Shown piece after piece: positions 12,560 to 24,143 of a stretch of 64,000 nt of DNA. The notes beneath the pieces are model-generated. The model searched no databases and was not told the DNA's origin. It saw only the letters and a program-made list of their open reading frames with translations. The number at the start of each line of letters is the position of its first letter. The first letter of the stretch is position 1. This DNA comes from Rhabditophanes sp. KR3021 (Eukaryota > Nematoda > Chromadorea > Rhabditida > Alloionematidae): contig CAUJLY010000005.1 of NCBI GenBank assembly GCA_963281155.1, forward strand, positions 2,108,001-2,172,000. The letters run 5' to 3'. The position numbers and the translations under genes are program-made.

Positions 12560-13427
12560 TTTAAGCTGAATGAATAACTTTTCACAACTAAATTAAACTT
12601 AACAAATGGCACTCCTTTAAAGCTAGTTGTTTGACATTTACCTACCATTTATTTACTTTGATATGATAGGTAAATAAAAAGAATAAAGGGACTAAGTCCT
12701 TGTCAGGCCAACTTTTTATATTAAGTTTCTATTTCATTTTACTTGGTGACAAAGTTGACAACTTTATTGAAGTTGTTATTGATATTATCTTAATACTATC
12801 TCATTATTGTAAGCTATATGATCCTTTTGTCTGTGATTGTTAGCGTTGTGTTTTGTATGCGTCCTTTTTAAGACGTATTTGTTAAATAAAGAAATTGACT
12901 GTTGATTTATGGATAAAATATCGCAAATAAATTGATACTTAAAAATCAACCTAGATAGGGAGCCTTCTTTGTACTTTAGAAAAACATTGTATTTTTTAAT
13001 AAACAATAACTCTTCAATTCAATTCACTTCAATTAAGTAAATATAAATTAAATCAAATTAAATCAAATTAAATGAGAAGTCGTCAATGGATATACCTTTA
13101 CATAATATAACTAATAGCCCCTTTCATCTCTGTATCTATAAATCTTACATTGCCTATCCATGGCTTCCAGATCAATCACAAAAAGAAGTTGTTGTATGTG
13201 GGTTAACTTGTGTATGACCTGTTGTCGTGAATAATGATGATATTGGACGATATCACACAATGAATAGATTACTAAAAATTTGTAATTATAATTGTAGTAG
13301 TGTAGTCGCCATCTTCGTTCTCTTTCTGTCTTTCTGATCAACTATTTTATATTCGGACAAGTCTGTTTTTAGATTTGAACAAAATCAATCCTCACAAACT
13401 ATATAACGGCCCTTTTTTATTATTATT
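12560..13427. other. Intergenic, divergent promoters
   Basis: Between two divergent genes. Contains a short AATTAAATCA repeat near 13040-13070 and an ATATAA near 13401, too close to the next ATG to be a sure TATA box. No gene seen. Confidence 0.4.
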
Positions 13428-15203
13428 ATGACAAAGGGACTTTTTTACCTACAGAGTATATTATTCATTGTTGTTGGATTTACTTGTTTGGCTAAAGCAC
13501 AATTCGGTAATGATAAAGCTGAGGTGAACATTCGTGTATCTGGTAAGCTGGTATCTTTTATTAAATTTGAAATGGGAGAAAAATGTCTTTGTCAAATTAA
13601 ATGGATTATTTAGGATTTTCTTAAATAAACACGTTGATTAGGATTTAACAACTCTTGGAATATCAATCGAGCGACTTCATCTTTCCTCTGTGGAAGCATT
13701 TGAATGACTATTCCATAAGTTGGCTTGCCAAATCACTGTTTGTGACATTGTCTTTGCAGTAGTCTAATAAGATGCCTTCAGCATGTTTCAGTGAAGGATA
13801 CGTTTTTTCAATACGACCAAGCATACAAATGTTGTAATATTATAATATGTTATTTGATTGATAAGGGTATACATTAATAAGAATGAGTCACGTGTAGAAT
13901 ACTTAAACAAAAATGAATTAGTAACTCTTAAATTTTTAGCATTATTCTTTACTCTAAAATATGGTAACAGATCAAATGCCTTGCAGCTGATATTCATATT
14001 TGGAATGTGCAAGGTATTACAGAACAGTTGATATACTGTCAGTGTAGTTTAGCAACCATTTAAAACACTAAACATTTATTACATTAATACTAATATTTTT
14101 TTCACTTTCAGGAGCTTGTTCTCCTATTTATTTGTCTAAGAAAGGAATAGAAATCAGTAAGTACCGCCCGTCTATTCGCTTTAATCCAGACAAAATCCAA
14201 CTGATCCCCAAGAATCCTACAATTCCTGGATGTGTAAAAATTAGAGCTGAAGGTGTTGAGATTTTGAAACCAATCAAGAATTTAATCGCTGAAGTTGAGA
14301 TGAGAATAGCTGGTTCACCGGATCCTAATATCCCAACACTTCCATGTACTCAAAAAATTGATGCCAAGGTAAATCAATGTCCATGTGCAAAAAGTGAAGG
14401 ATCATGCATGTTTTGCGACTTTTGCAAGCAAATGAAAACACAAGGAGCAAAAGTTTCTTTGACGGAATCAATGAAAAACCCACTTTTGGCAAAAGCAGAT
14501 CCTGATATTTGCAAATGTGAAACAATGCAACCTGGTAAGTTTTTATTAAAAATAGACACACAAAGTATTATTAAAAGTCAGTAGGAATTTCTTTTTTAAC
14601 AGCAAAGAATTTGCTAAGAATAAGTTTAACGATTAGTTGAGGGTCTCTTGGGATCAAAACGTGTGCTCTTTTCAAACCCAGTGAAACTGATATTTTTTGT
14701 CTGAAATATTAAAGTTAATATAGAGAACAATAAAATGACAAATCACCTTTAAGCTATGTTATAAAGAAATCTTGAAGTCATTATGGTACGTGTCGGAATT
14801 GGTACAAAATACTTTTTGCATAAAATTTTAAAAGTTAAAGCTTAAACATATTCTTAACGTTATTAATAATACGATCAAACAGGAATGTACGATATTGAGA
14901 CAGAGATGTGCACACCCGAACTAGATGATGCCAAAGATTACATTCCACCAGAAATTCAAAACAATATTCTTGAAAAGAGACCGGTTCGTTTTAAAAGAAA
15001 AGAGACTAATTAAATTAATTAAATTTGTCTTTCAGATCTCAATGTTTATCACTGTATATTTAATGGATATGGAAAACAGACCTAACGAAAGTTATAATTC
15101 GGCCTTTGGGAGAGTTATTTTGCAAAGAAGAATGGCACAATCCACTATTGCATGCTTTTTGATGGGTATTGATGTCACTTTAGGTGCTTTTGGTAAAAAA
15201 TAA
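13428..15203 (+). CDS. Unrecognised secreted Cys-containing protein
   Basis: Four exons: 13428-13542, 14112-14534, 14883-14983 and 15036-15203; phases 1, 1 and 0 close to 268 aa. Signal peptide YLQSILFIVVGFTCLAKA. The mature protein has a beta-rich looking first half (KYRPSIRFNPDKIQLIPKN, PGCVKIRAEGVEIL), a cysteine cluster CPCAKSEGSCMFCDFCKQ in the middle, KCETMQPGMYDIETEMC, and a helical end with QRRMAQSTIACFLMGIDVT. The pairs of cysteines suggest disulfides. Introns 1 and 2 are 569 and 348 nt. I cannot name the family; the signal peptide and closing exon phases support a real gene. Confidence 0.7.
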
Positions 15204-15270
15204 CATTATACATTTTCATTTATACGCATATTTATCTTTTTACATGACTTTATTAAAAATTTATTAACTT

Positions 15271-16164
15271 TCATTCATAAATTAAATCACATGGAAATGA
15301 CTCATCAACAGATATACTTAGTTCGTTGATTAGTAAACGCATCGCATCATCTACTTTTCCATGAATAGCAATATCAGCTTTATTTTCATGTTTGGTAGCT
15401 TGTAAATTTATTGTAACCAAACCATGGCTTTCTTTGTTCTTTTTTACTAATAAGGGTAATTTGCCAACTGGATTAATTTGCAAACTTGTTCCTAGTGTTA
15501 AAGCTAGATCACATTTTTTTGCAAACTTTTGTGTTATGGTGAATTCCGGTTCAGGTAATTCGTCCTCCCAATCAAGAGTAGCATCTTTTAAACTTCCTCT
15601 ACAAGGTTTTCCGGATGACGAACCTTCGCATTTTCTACCTGTTAATTTGAGGCCAATTGTTTCAATCATATTATCACGAAAATATTTTCTGCTGCATCTA
15701 TCACATTTTTCTAGAAAAACATTTCCATGAATTTCCTGAAGCGAGAAATACTTAATATTAAAAGATATCTAACTTACAGCCATTTTATTAACGGGGAAAC
15801 CCGAGCGATGAAACAGACCATCAACGTTCTGCGAGACGACGTATTTAATAAATCCCTCCTTATACAGAGCTTTAATAGCAAAATGAGTAAAGGTAGGCTT
15901 TGCTGTCCCAAACGAAATACTATCTGACTTTTTATTATCTTTCTCAAGTGTCCAAACGCCTTTCGGGCCCCTAAAATCAGGAATGCCAGCCGAAGTTGAG
16001 CAGCCTGCCCCGCAATAAATGACACAGCATTTGGATACTCTCATTTTCTCAGCCAAATGTATTATCTTTGCTTTAAAGTCAGTATCAGAATCAAATATCT
16101 CTTTCATCCCTACCTCACCTTTGTTTTGATAAGGTTTAAGAGCTTCCGAGTAGTTCAGCGACAT
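15271..16164 (-). CDS. sir-2.4: SIRT6-type NAD-dependent deacylase
   Basis: Two exons, 16164-15778 and 15735-15271, intron 42 nt, phase 0; 283 aa. NAD-binding GAGCSTSAGIPDFRGPKGVWTLE, the SQNVDGLFHRSG motif, catalytic HGN (exon 2 starts EIHGNVF), zinc ligands CDRC and two later cysteines (KCEG, PCRG), and LALTLGTSLQINPVGKLP. The WTLE signature and the wide gap between zinc cysteine pairs mark the SIRT6/7 class IV group, and the length is near C. elegans SIR-2.4. Family role: chromatin deacylation and ADP-ribosylation in the nucleus. The long disordered C-terminus of vertebrate SIRT6 is absent. Confidence 0.95.
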
Positions 16165-16229
16165 TCAGACGGTTATTAATAATTTACTAATAGACTATTA
16201 ACGAATTCTTATTAGACCATAAATAAATT

Positions 16230-16286
16230 GCAAATAAACTGTGAATAAATTGCAAATAAACTACAAGTAAATTGCAAATAAAGTAC
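16230..16286. repeat. 22-bp tandem repeat
   Basis: Units begin with GCAAATAAA at 16230, 16252 and 16274 (22-base period, the last partial). It lies between the 3' end of the hnRNP gene and the sirtuin start, close to repeated AATAAA-like signals. Confidence 0.7.
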
Positions 16287-16539
16287 TGGCATTAGTACAA
16301 GAAAGATAAATGAATAAGTATTAAGATTGACTAGTCAAATGAGTATTTCCAACGCTAAAAAAATATTTTATTCATACCATAAAAAAATTATTTTTATTTG
16401 TAACATCAAAAAAAATTATTTATTTCATAAGATTAAAAGAAAACGTGAAAACGGGGTAAATAAAAGTAGGGGATACTTAAATATATCACCATGAAGAGTA
16501 TGAGATACATTAATAATTAACAATAAAGTGACTTAAATA

Positions 16540-18089
16540 TTAATATCCTCCACGACCACTATTCCATTGTTGTTGGTTATTGCTCGGAGCACCTCCCCAT
16601 TGATTGGCTCCACGAGAAGGATTGTTGCCGGCTGCAGCGCCACTTGGGTTCCAGGAATTATTACTTGAGCCACCACCTCCGCCTTGGTTCCAGTTGGGAT
16701 TTGGAGCGTAGCCGCCAGAGCCTCCACCGCTTTGTAGGCCCCAATTGCTGTCTGCCCAATTGCTTGCTGGAGCTCCTCCACTACCTCCGTAGCTTCCTTG
16801 TTGCTGGTAGCCGCTGCCTCCATAGTTGCCTCCTTGATTGTTCCAGCTGCCTTGGTTTTGCCATGGAGCTGAGGCTTGGTAGCCGCCATACCCTCCAGAT
16901 GAGTAAGAATCATTGCCACCTCTGAAGTTGCCGCCATGTCCAGCATTTCTCCCTCCATTGAATGATTGGCTGCCTCTTCCACTACTTGGGGGACCATTTC
17001 TACGGCCATGCTTATTAGGTATATTTGACGGGCCATCGTTTTGTCTGCGCTTCATTCCACCGCGCTCCCCGCCGCCTCCTGAACGACGATCTCTCATGCC
17101 ACCATTGTCCATTGAACGATTCATTTCCTCTTTGCTGACGGCTTTCTTCACGTCACATCTTAGTTCATTGATCATATGACTTTTAATCAAAATGCATTTG
17201 TCAACGCAGTCATAATCGTCAAAGGTAACGAAAGCAAAGCCTCTTGGCTTTCCGGTTGCTTTGTCGTTTATGATTTCGGTCTAAATGTATGCGTTAATTA
17301 AATTTATTCATGAATCAAGTGACTTACCTTTAAGACAGCTCCGAATTTGCCAAAGTACTCGCTCAGCATCTCCTCAGTATGGGTATCTCTAATTCCCGAA
17401 ACATACAATCTCTTCGAACTAACATTGGCCTCTCCAGTTTTACTTTGATCTCTAGGAACGGCGCGCTTGGTGTCAACGACCTTGCCATCGATATTGTGGG
17501 GTCTATTGATCATGGCTTTGTCAACCTCAAGTTGGTTGGAGAAAGATACGAAGCCGAAGCCACGAGATCTTTTCGTGGCTGGATCACGCATCACGACGCA
17601 GTCCAGTATATTTCCTTCCCATTGCCCGAAGAATTCTTTTAGCATTTCCTCGGTCGTGTTGGCTGTAAGACCGCCAATGAAAATTTTACGAAATTGCTCC
17701 GCTTCGGTTGGTTCTTCTAAGGGAGTGGAGTCGGCTGGTGGTTCTTCTCCTTCAGTGACTGGAGCTACTGCTTCGTCTTCGAGTGCTACTGCCGCAGGTT
17801 CTTCGGTGCCATTTTCAGTTACTGCTTCGATCATGATTTCGGCAGTTGGCTCAGCAGTTGGTTCAACAGTTGGTTCAGCAGCTGGCGTCTTGCCATTTGT
17901 TTCTGGTGCAGGAGTCTCTAAAGCAGCTTCGGCGGATATCTGTGCTGCTGGTGTCTCCCCATTTGTTTGTTCTGCCTTAACTTCGTCTATTTGCTGGACT
18001 TCGGTGGTAGTAGTTACTACCTCTTCCTTTCCGTGTCCAGGAATAGCTACCGCTTCAGGCGTCTTGCTCGTTAGAAGTGTTGGTTGCAT
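16540..18089 (-). CDS. hrpa-1: hnRNP A-type RNA-binding protein, two RRMs and Gly-rich tail
   Basis: Two coding exons, 18089-17328 and 17280-16540, intron 47 nt, phase 0; 500 aa. An acidic Ala/Pro/Glu/Thr-rich N-terminus of about 130 residues (EPTVEPTAEPTAE) precedes RRM1 (FRKIFIGGLTANTTEEML; RNP1 RGFGFVSF) and RRM2 (SKRLYVSGIRDTHTEEML; RNP1 RGFAFVTF). The tail is a Gly/Asn/Ser/Gln prion-like region with GGYGGYQ and WNQGGGG units ending SGRGGY. A splice acceptor (TTTTTAG) just before the ATG indicates a 5' UTR intron or trans-splice site. The acidic leader is unusual for hnRNP A1 and closer to hnRNP AB/D layout, so the symbol is approximate. Confidence 0.85.
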
Positions 18090-20169
18090 TGACCTAAAAA
18101 TAAATATAACAAATGAAATAAAAGATGATATATCTGCGGTAGACTGTATTTGCACGATTTATGCCAACTAATCTAAGTACAATAAAATGGACACAAGAAT
18201 ATGGACATATGTGTTATGTGGTGGGTAAAAAAGCGAGTGGACACAGTCTTGTCCATCTTGTGTGTTGTGTCTGTAGACGCATCTAAAAACGCAAATAAAG
18301 TATCACCACAATTGTTTAGTGTGCCTTCGTCTCTGACCTATCTCCTCACTTGATGGTGTATCGAGAGAACGCATTCGTCTTAATCGTGGCACATTCTGCC
18401 CAAAACATGTCGATTTTGCGCAGACAGTGACCTTTTTGTAATGGCACAATCAAACAAACAAGCTTAACTAAAAAGAGGGCAGAAAGTACAGGAGATCGCG
18501 AAAGACAATTAAGTTGTGGAACTTCTAAAAAAATTAAAGAAATTGGTAAGGTCATTGATAAAAAATGCAAGGTATTAACGTTCCAAAGCAATTCTGTTCG
18601 TGATGATGCTACGTTTAGGTTAATCATCAATTGGAAAAAAGTTGTGTGATGACGACTTCCAACAAAAAGTATCTTTAATTGCTGTAAATGCATAATTAAC
18701 AATTAATTGCAAGTTTGGAAGATTACCCATAAATATATGAATTATTAATGTATTAATAATCACATTAATAATTACACCAATCATCAAATTCAATTTAATA
18801 ATCCGTTTTGGGTGTTGCACACATCATCAAGTAATACAATAAGATGTATATTTAATATAACCCAGTCGATTAATCAAAATGTTTGTTTAATATAAAGTCC
18901 TTGCTATACTATGCATATTATTCGCATTTCAATTTGCCTTTTAAATGTTACACAAGTTAAACTTTTGGCCAACAATTCTTTTGTAACAATAAAGGCAGCT
19001 TGCAGATTTTTTAATAAAGTCCTAATCACTCAAAGATATATCATTATTCAATAACAAAGTCAACTTTACTTGTATTTTATTATGTAATCTTATTTTAAAT
19101 CAACAACACCACAATATTTAAAGAATTTGTATATTAAATACTGCTCAAACAAACAGTCATTTCGACTTTCATATTTTTTAAAAAGAAAAACAATATTACC
19201 AAATAGAATCGTCTGTACAGATATGTTTATTATTTTAAAAAACAAACTCATTATCTTACTTATGGCATTCTTTAAATCATAGCAAAATGACATTAATCAC
19301 TTTAAACTACTATTGTATTGGCTTCTTCGACAATCACCATCTCCAATCGCTTCAGGTTAGCTTATTTGATAAGTGGCTTACTTATTATTCTATTTATATG
19401 AAAGAAGATGTGATGAGTAAGTAGCCCATGAAGCTGAATCCCATATCAACGAACCCAACATCTCCCCGATTATTGTACATCCACATAATAAACATAATTT
19501 ATCCGATCTAATTAGGATGTTTCTTTAAATGTATTTCTTATTCTTCACATTTTTTGCTTGCATTTTATACATTGAATAAAGTATATCTAATCTTCAATTC
19601 CATTCATCAAATTTAATCTAATATTGAGTTAATGAGTATGAGGGTGTTAATAACAACACCAAATAATACATAATAAATTTACTTCCATTTTTTAAATAAT
19701 ATTATTAATCAAATTTACTAATTCTTGTAAACAAAATGATTGTTTTTGTTAATCAAATGAATTGCTTTTTATTAATGAAATAAAATTGTATATTAAACAA
19801 ATTGAAGCCTTTAATTCAATTAAGATCGTAATCTTTTCATAAACAAAAATAACATATCATTTGCCAATCTCTTTATTTCAAATTATTGTGTAAATTCGTA
19901 ACGGCTATTAAAACTTAATAGCCAAATATAAAAAATGTATAGTAATGTATTCGGAAGGAATTATAATGAGAAACATGAATATAATTTGTGGAGAAATAAA
20001 TCAGAAGAAATCATAATAAAGTCTGTGTTCCAACAAGATCGAATTATTCAAGATACTACAAATATTTATATCTGCTGGAAGTTGTCAAAAGTTACTGGTC
20101 CAATTCATCACTGATCATAATATAAATTTAGTTAGCTTGAAACGTTTATTAACGTTTTTTAAATGTCCT
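18090..20169. other. Intergenic, one weak coding-like patch
   Basis: About 2.1 kb, AT-rich. The likely 5' UTR of the hnRNP gene lies at the left. A plus-strand stretch of about 60 open codons at 18464-18649 has coding-like composition (KKRAESTGDRERQLSCG) but no start or continuation and may be a gene remnant. The rest shows nothing. Confidence 0.35.
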
Positions 20170-20901
20170 TTAGAAGCCATAGTGTCTGTAGAAGACGTGT
20201 TGTCTTGAGCGCAACAGATCTTCGAGAGTTGGGTTCCCACGTTTTCTTAGGTTGTGAAATCCTTCCCCGTCTAGGGAGTCAAGTGCTTTCTTGAATCTGT
20301 ATCCATCCATGCCGTCAAAACTACTTCTTTGTTTGAATCCATCATATTCGCGTTTGCTCAAACCATTGAATCCAGAACCATCTAAGGAATCGAGTGCTCG
20401 TTTCTTCAATCCAAAGCCATCTCCATCGAGGCCATCTAGTGCGCGTTTCTTCAGCCCGAATCCATCACCATCCAAGCCATCTAGTGCCCGTTTCTTCAAT
20501 CCAAAACCATCTCCATCGAGGCCATCAAGTGCACGTTTCTTTAGCCCGAATCCATCTCCATCGAGACCATCTAGTGCACGTTTCTTCAATCCAAAACCAT
20601 CTCCATCTAGGCCATCGAGTGCGCGTTTCTTCAGCCCGAATCCATCTCCATCGAGACCATCTAGTGCACGTTTCTTTAGCCCGAATCCATCACCATCCAA
20701 ACCATCTAGTGCCCGTTTCTTCAATCCAAAGCCATCTCCATCTAGGCCATCGAGTGCCCTTTTCCTTAACCCGAAACCATCTCCATCTAGGCCATCGAGT
20801 GCTGCAAACATAGTAGAGGAGCATAATAAAAGGCAAAATGCCACTTTTATGATTTTGGAAGAAGCTACTATTGAATTCATAGTATTAGAATCTAAAAACA
20901 C
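20170..20901 (-). CDS. nlp-14: Orcokinin / NLP-14-like neuropeptide precursor
   Basis: Intronless, 243 aa from the first ATG (a second in-frame ATG at 20880 gives a cleaner signal peptide, VAFCLLLCSSTMFA). Nine tandem 15-residue units follow: one ALDGLDGDGFGLRKR and eight ALDGLDGDGFGLKKR, each ending in a basic cleavage site. Then come variant units ALDSLDGSGFNGLSKR, EYDGFKQR, SSFDGMDGYRF-KK and ALDSLDGEGFHNLRKR, and a distinct last peptide GNPTLEDLLRSRQHVFYRHY-GF. Nematode NLP-14 peptides are known as ALDGLDGxGFGFD; here position 12 is Leu and the terminal Asp is replaced by a Lys-Lys-Arg site. Expected role: secreted neuropeptides, linked to sleep-like behaviour in C. elegans orcokinin work. 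Confidence 0.93.
   Translation of the reverse strand: MFLDSNTMNSIVASSKIIKVAFCLLLCSSTMFAALDGLDGDGFGLRKRALDGLDGDGFGLKKRALDGLDGDGFGLKKRALDGLDGDGFGLKKRALDGLDGDGFGLKKRALDGLDGDGFGLKKRALDGLDGDGFGLKKRALDGLDGDGFGLKKRALDGLDGDGFGLKKRALDSLDGSGFNGLSKREYDGFKQRSSFDGMDGYRFKKALDSLDGEGFHNLRKRGNPTLEDLLRSRQHVFYRHYGF
20398..20802 (-). repeat. Nine tandem 45-bp coding repeats
   Basis: Each unit encodes one ALDGLDGDGFGL+KKR/RKR peptide. Synonymous differences alternate in blocks (for example TTCAATCCA versus TTCAGCCCG on the plus strand), which suggests duplication of larger two- or three-unit segments. Confidence 0.95.
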
Positions 20902-23900
20902 AAGTAGATTAATTTTTTAATAAAACGAAGTATAAGAACAAAGAATAGACGTAGCAAAAATATGCAGGAATGAGAAAAGTCAACTCCATTTATAGCATCT
21001 TGTCTCGCATGTAATGAATATTAATCAAGCTATGTCATAATTGCCTTCCTGATGAATGGGAATATTTTTATCAGAATCATCGAACTAGCATCAAATTAAA
21101 GCAATATGCTGATGAGCAATAAGTGTAAAAATGTGATGGGGATGGAAACAATTTTTTGATGTAATGCCACCAACCAAATATTAATTTAAACTAAAAATAT
21201 AAGGTTCAACTTTTGATGAGAATAAGGCAATATTTATACTGGGAATGAACCTTAATTTATACTTAAAGTATACTTAATTTAGTCGTTTGAGGGATGTCAG
21301 TTGTGTGCGTCAAACCTTATCAACAATTAAACACAACTACGAGGCAATTGATGACCACTGCTGATATCAGTTTTTCATCAAAAGACACACTTATTTTGTT
21401 ATTTAGTATATGAGTAACCACTAACATATTATTTAATTAAATTTGTAACATGTGATAATAAGTATAGATGAGTAAAAAAGATTTTTATTAAGCAACTCCA
21501 AAGCACACAGATTTGTGAAAAATGAAATTGATGAACCTTCTTTAGATATACAAATGGTCAGGTCCTTTTGGTAATACTGTAGGAAGTGCATAAGTCTATA
21601 TATCTTGTTTAACACACACATATATTTTACTGTCTCACAAATCGCTCCTTCCTTGAAATACTATTATTTATGAGAAGTTGAAATGTGTGTGAGTGGGCTG
21701 TTAAAATTAAGAAATTGTAATTGGTTTCCACACAAATTCTTTTGTGCGCATCAAATAAAGATAAGCAGGTAATATATATTCTGAATATTTGTATCGAAAT
21801 AGATGAAATAAATTGAAATAAAAAGAAGGCAATTTGAATGTTTGAATAACACAAATGATAACAGCTTTAAAATACCGTAGATGGCACACAAACATTTGAA
21901 TGATGTTGTTTGTAACAAATGGATATCCTTTTATAGTGTTTTTAAGAAAAGAAAGCAGTTAATATACCTTGTTGAAGGGAGTAAATATGTTAAGAACCTT
22001 AATTTTGCGAGAGCAAGCCAAAAGAAAAGTGGTGGTGTTTGATAGATGCTTTTAAAAGGAAAAAGATTTGATTGTATATAAGTTGTCTGGCATATAAAAT
22101 CTCAAATTTCAAAACAAAATCTTTTTTATATACTGTTGCAAACAAAAAACAAGCTTATAAATGAATCATGAGTTTTGATTAACTTGACACCTACACAAAA
22201 TAAGCTTTTATATGCCTTTTAGTAAACATGGTAATGCCAAATTATGGAAAATTAAATTCAGATGATGGAGTTAGTCATAATACTTTAATTTTTTTAACAA
22301 AGAGCTCTTCTGAATCAACAAAATAGTGGCGCATAATAAACACTTCAACAAAATGCAATTAAAAGTTGGTGCATGATAAGGCTTGTGGAAATAAGTTATA
22401 GAATTTAGAAATTAGCTTGTAAAAAAGAGCTAATGAAGGCAACTTTTTATGGTTTATTTTGAGGCGTAAAGTACATCATTAAGGAAGAAGATATATACGT
22501 TAAGGATATATTTAAAAGAGGGAGTTTATAATAAGGTCTATTTTTAAGACCTACTTTATTTAAAGTAAAGTCTTATTCTGTGAATCTAATTGATAATAAG
22601 AAATATATATTTATCTACTGTTGAAGAGCATAACAAGTTAAATGAAACTAATTGGATTTTTGTTTTAGTTTAAAAGTATTATGTCATGTTGGGAATGACA
22701 CAAAAAAGCCAACAACTTTCCCTCTTTAATCAAGTTCAGCCTTCATACGTCACATATTAAACTATTTAAGGATTTATGGAAACATGTTATTTTGAATAAA
22801 TATGATAAATAAGAGAGTTAATGAGGAAAATCTGGGAATGACCTTTCGGGAGCATGAAGAATCATTTTAAAATTAAATTTACTCTTCCTTTTTATAGCAA
22901 AGGGAAGGGTCGTTTAATTCAATTTGAGGGATGGTTATGTCTTTGTTTTTATCAATTACATGAGTTTGAATATATTTTATAATTTGGTAGTAGCATATGT
23001 TATCCTCTACTCAAAAGTATATGTGGCCATCAGGTAGTGGGCGTTTACCAAATTGGGTAGATCTCTTCACTGCCAAAAGAGAGAGGCATTCTATGAAATG
23101 ATGTCAGTATCAGTTTATCACATAATGTCATCTAATTGAACGAACATGCCTCAAAATAAACTACTAAATAAAATGGATTTGGCAAAGCTATAATCATTTT
23201 CAACACCAATTGGACCCACTCAAGTAGTACATTACAACATTGCATTTATACATTTCAATCCGTTATAAAGAAACAATTTCGGAGGTGACTGAAAAAGCTA
23301 TAATATTTATTGTTATAGACAATTAACATTTTATTGAAATTGCTTTACCATTTATTTTATTTATTATACATTTTGTTTTATGTTATTTAATTTTATGAAA
23401 GTGCCATATTAGGTTAAATAAATTTAAAATTGCATTTAGACAAATTGTTTCATTGAAAAGTGAAAGTTTATTATGTGTCGAGGATATTTGTAGAAATTGG
23501 AAGTAAAATTCAAATTAAAAAGTGACGATTGTTCATGCGTCATAGGAATTTGAACACATGAATCTATGGTACCGTATTCTGAATTATAATTGCAAAACGA
23601 GCTCTTCAATATCTGTCTTTAATTGGCATTATTTGATACATTCATTTTTGGTTGAAAACTGCATGAATTCGGGAGCGGGGTAAAAGAAGAACGTGTGTAC
23701 TCAAAATAACCTTACTTAAATTCGTGATAAACTCTAATTTGCAAATTTAAATACATTATAGTTACTAATGGTCATTCCATGTAATTGGAGACCAAACATT
23801 TCAAATTTATATTAATCAAAGGAAACTGAAACGACTGTCTGTGGAAAAACGACCCTCTTTGAATGGATTTATGTCGATGATTGCAGCGGTGTAATGCTAC

Positions 23901-24143
23901 GGTGATTTTGTTGTTTTTGTTGTTATTTAAACTTATTTGGATGCATTTATGTTAATTTATTGAATTTTATCACTTCGTTTTAATTGGTTTGGGCATTGAC
24001 TGGATTTAAATGGATCCATTTAACAGGTCAAAATATCAATTAATAGAGAGCTGCATTCTCCCAACAAACGACTTGTCTTCGTGTTGATAGTGTCTCTCGC
24101 ATAAATTTACTTTACCTTGATTATATTATATTTTTAGTTTAGC
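20902..24143. other. 3.2-kb gene-poor stretch with G>C skew
   Basis: No ORF with protein-like composition. The plus strand is markedly G-rich and C-poor in places (22021-22080: 15 G, 1 C), the skew opposite to that inside the plus-strand kinase gene. A splice acceptor at 24131-24136 just before the next ATG suggests a 5' UTR intron or trans-splicing for the ATP synthase gene. Confidence 0.4.
20989..20994 (-). promoter_or_regulatory. TATA box of the orcokinin gene
   Basis: Minus-strand CTATAAATGG lies about 90 bases upstream of the first ATG, leaving room for a start site near 20960 and a short leader. Confidence 0.45.

Noticed and set aside
16533..17179. Other long frames over the hnRNP Gly-rich tail and acidic leader
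   Set aside because: Low-complexity codons leave all frames open; only the RRM-linked frame makes sense.
18464..18649. Plus-strand coding-like stretch of about 60 codons
   Set aside because: No start, splice partner or family; kept only as a note in the intergenic entry.
20398..20802. Regular direct repeats as a CRISPR array
   Set aside because: Units are contiguous 45-bp coding repeats without spacers.
20291..20920. Long plus-strand reading frames opposite the orcokinin gene
   Set aside because: They are shadows of the 45-bp repeats, Pro/Ser-rich, without start context or family resemblance.
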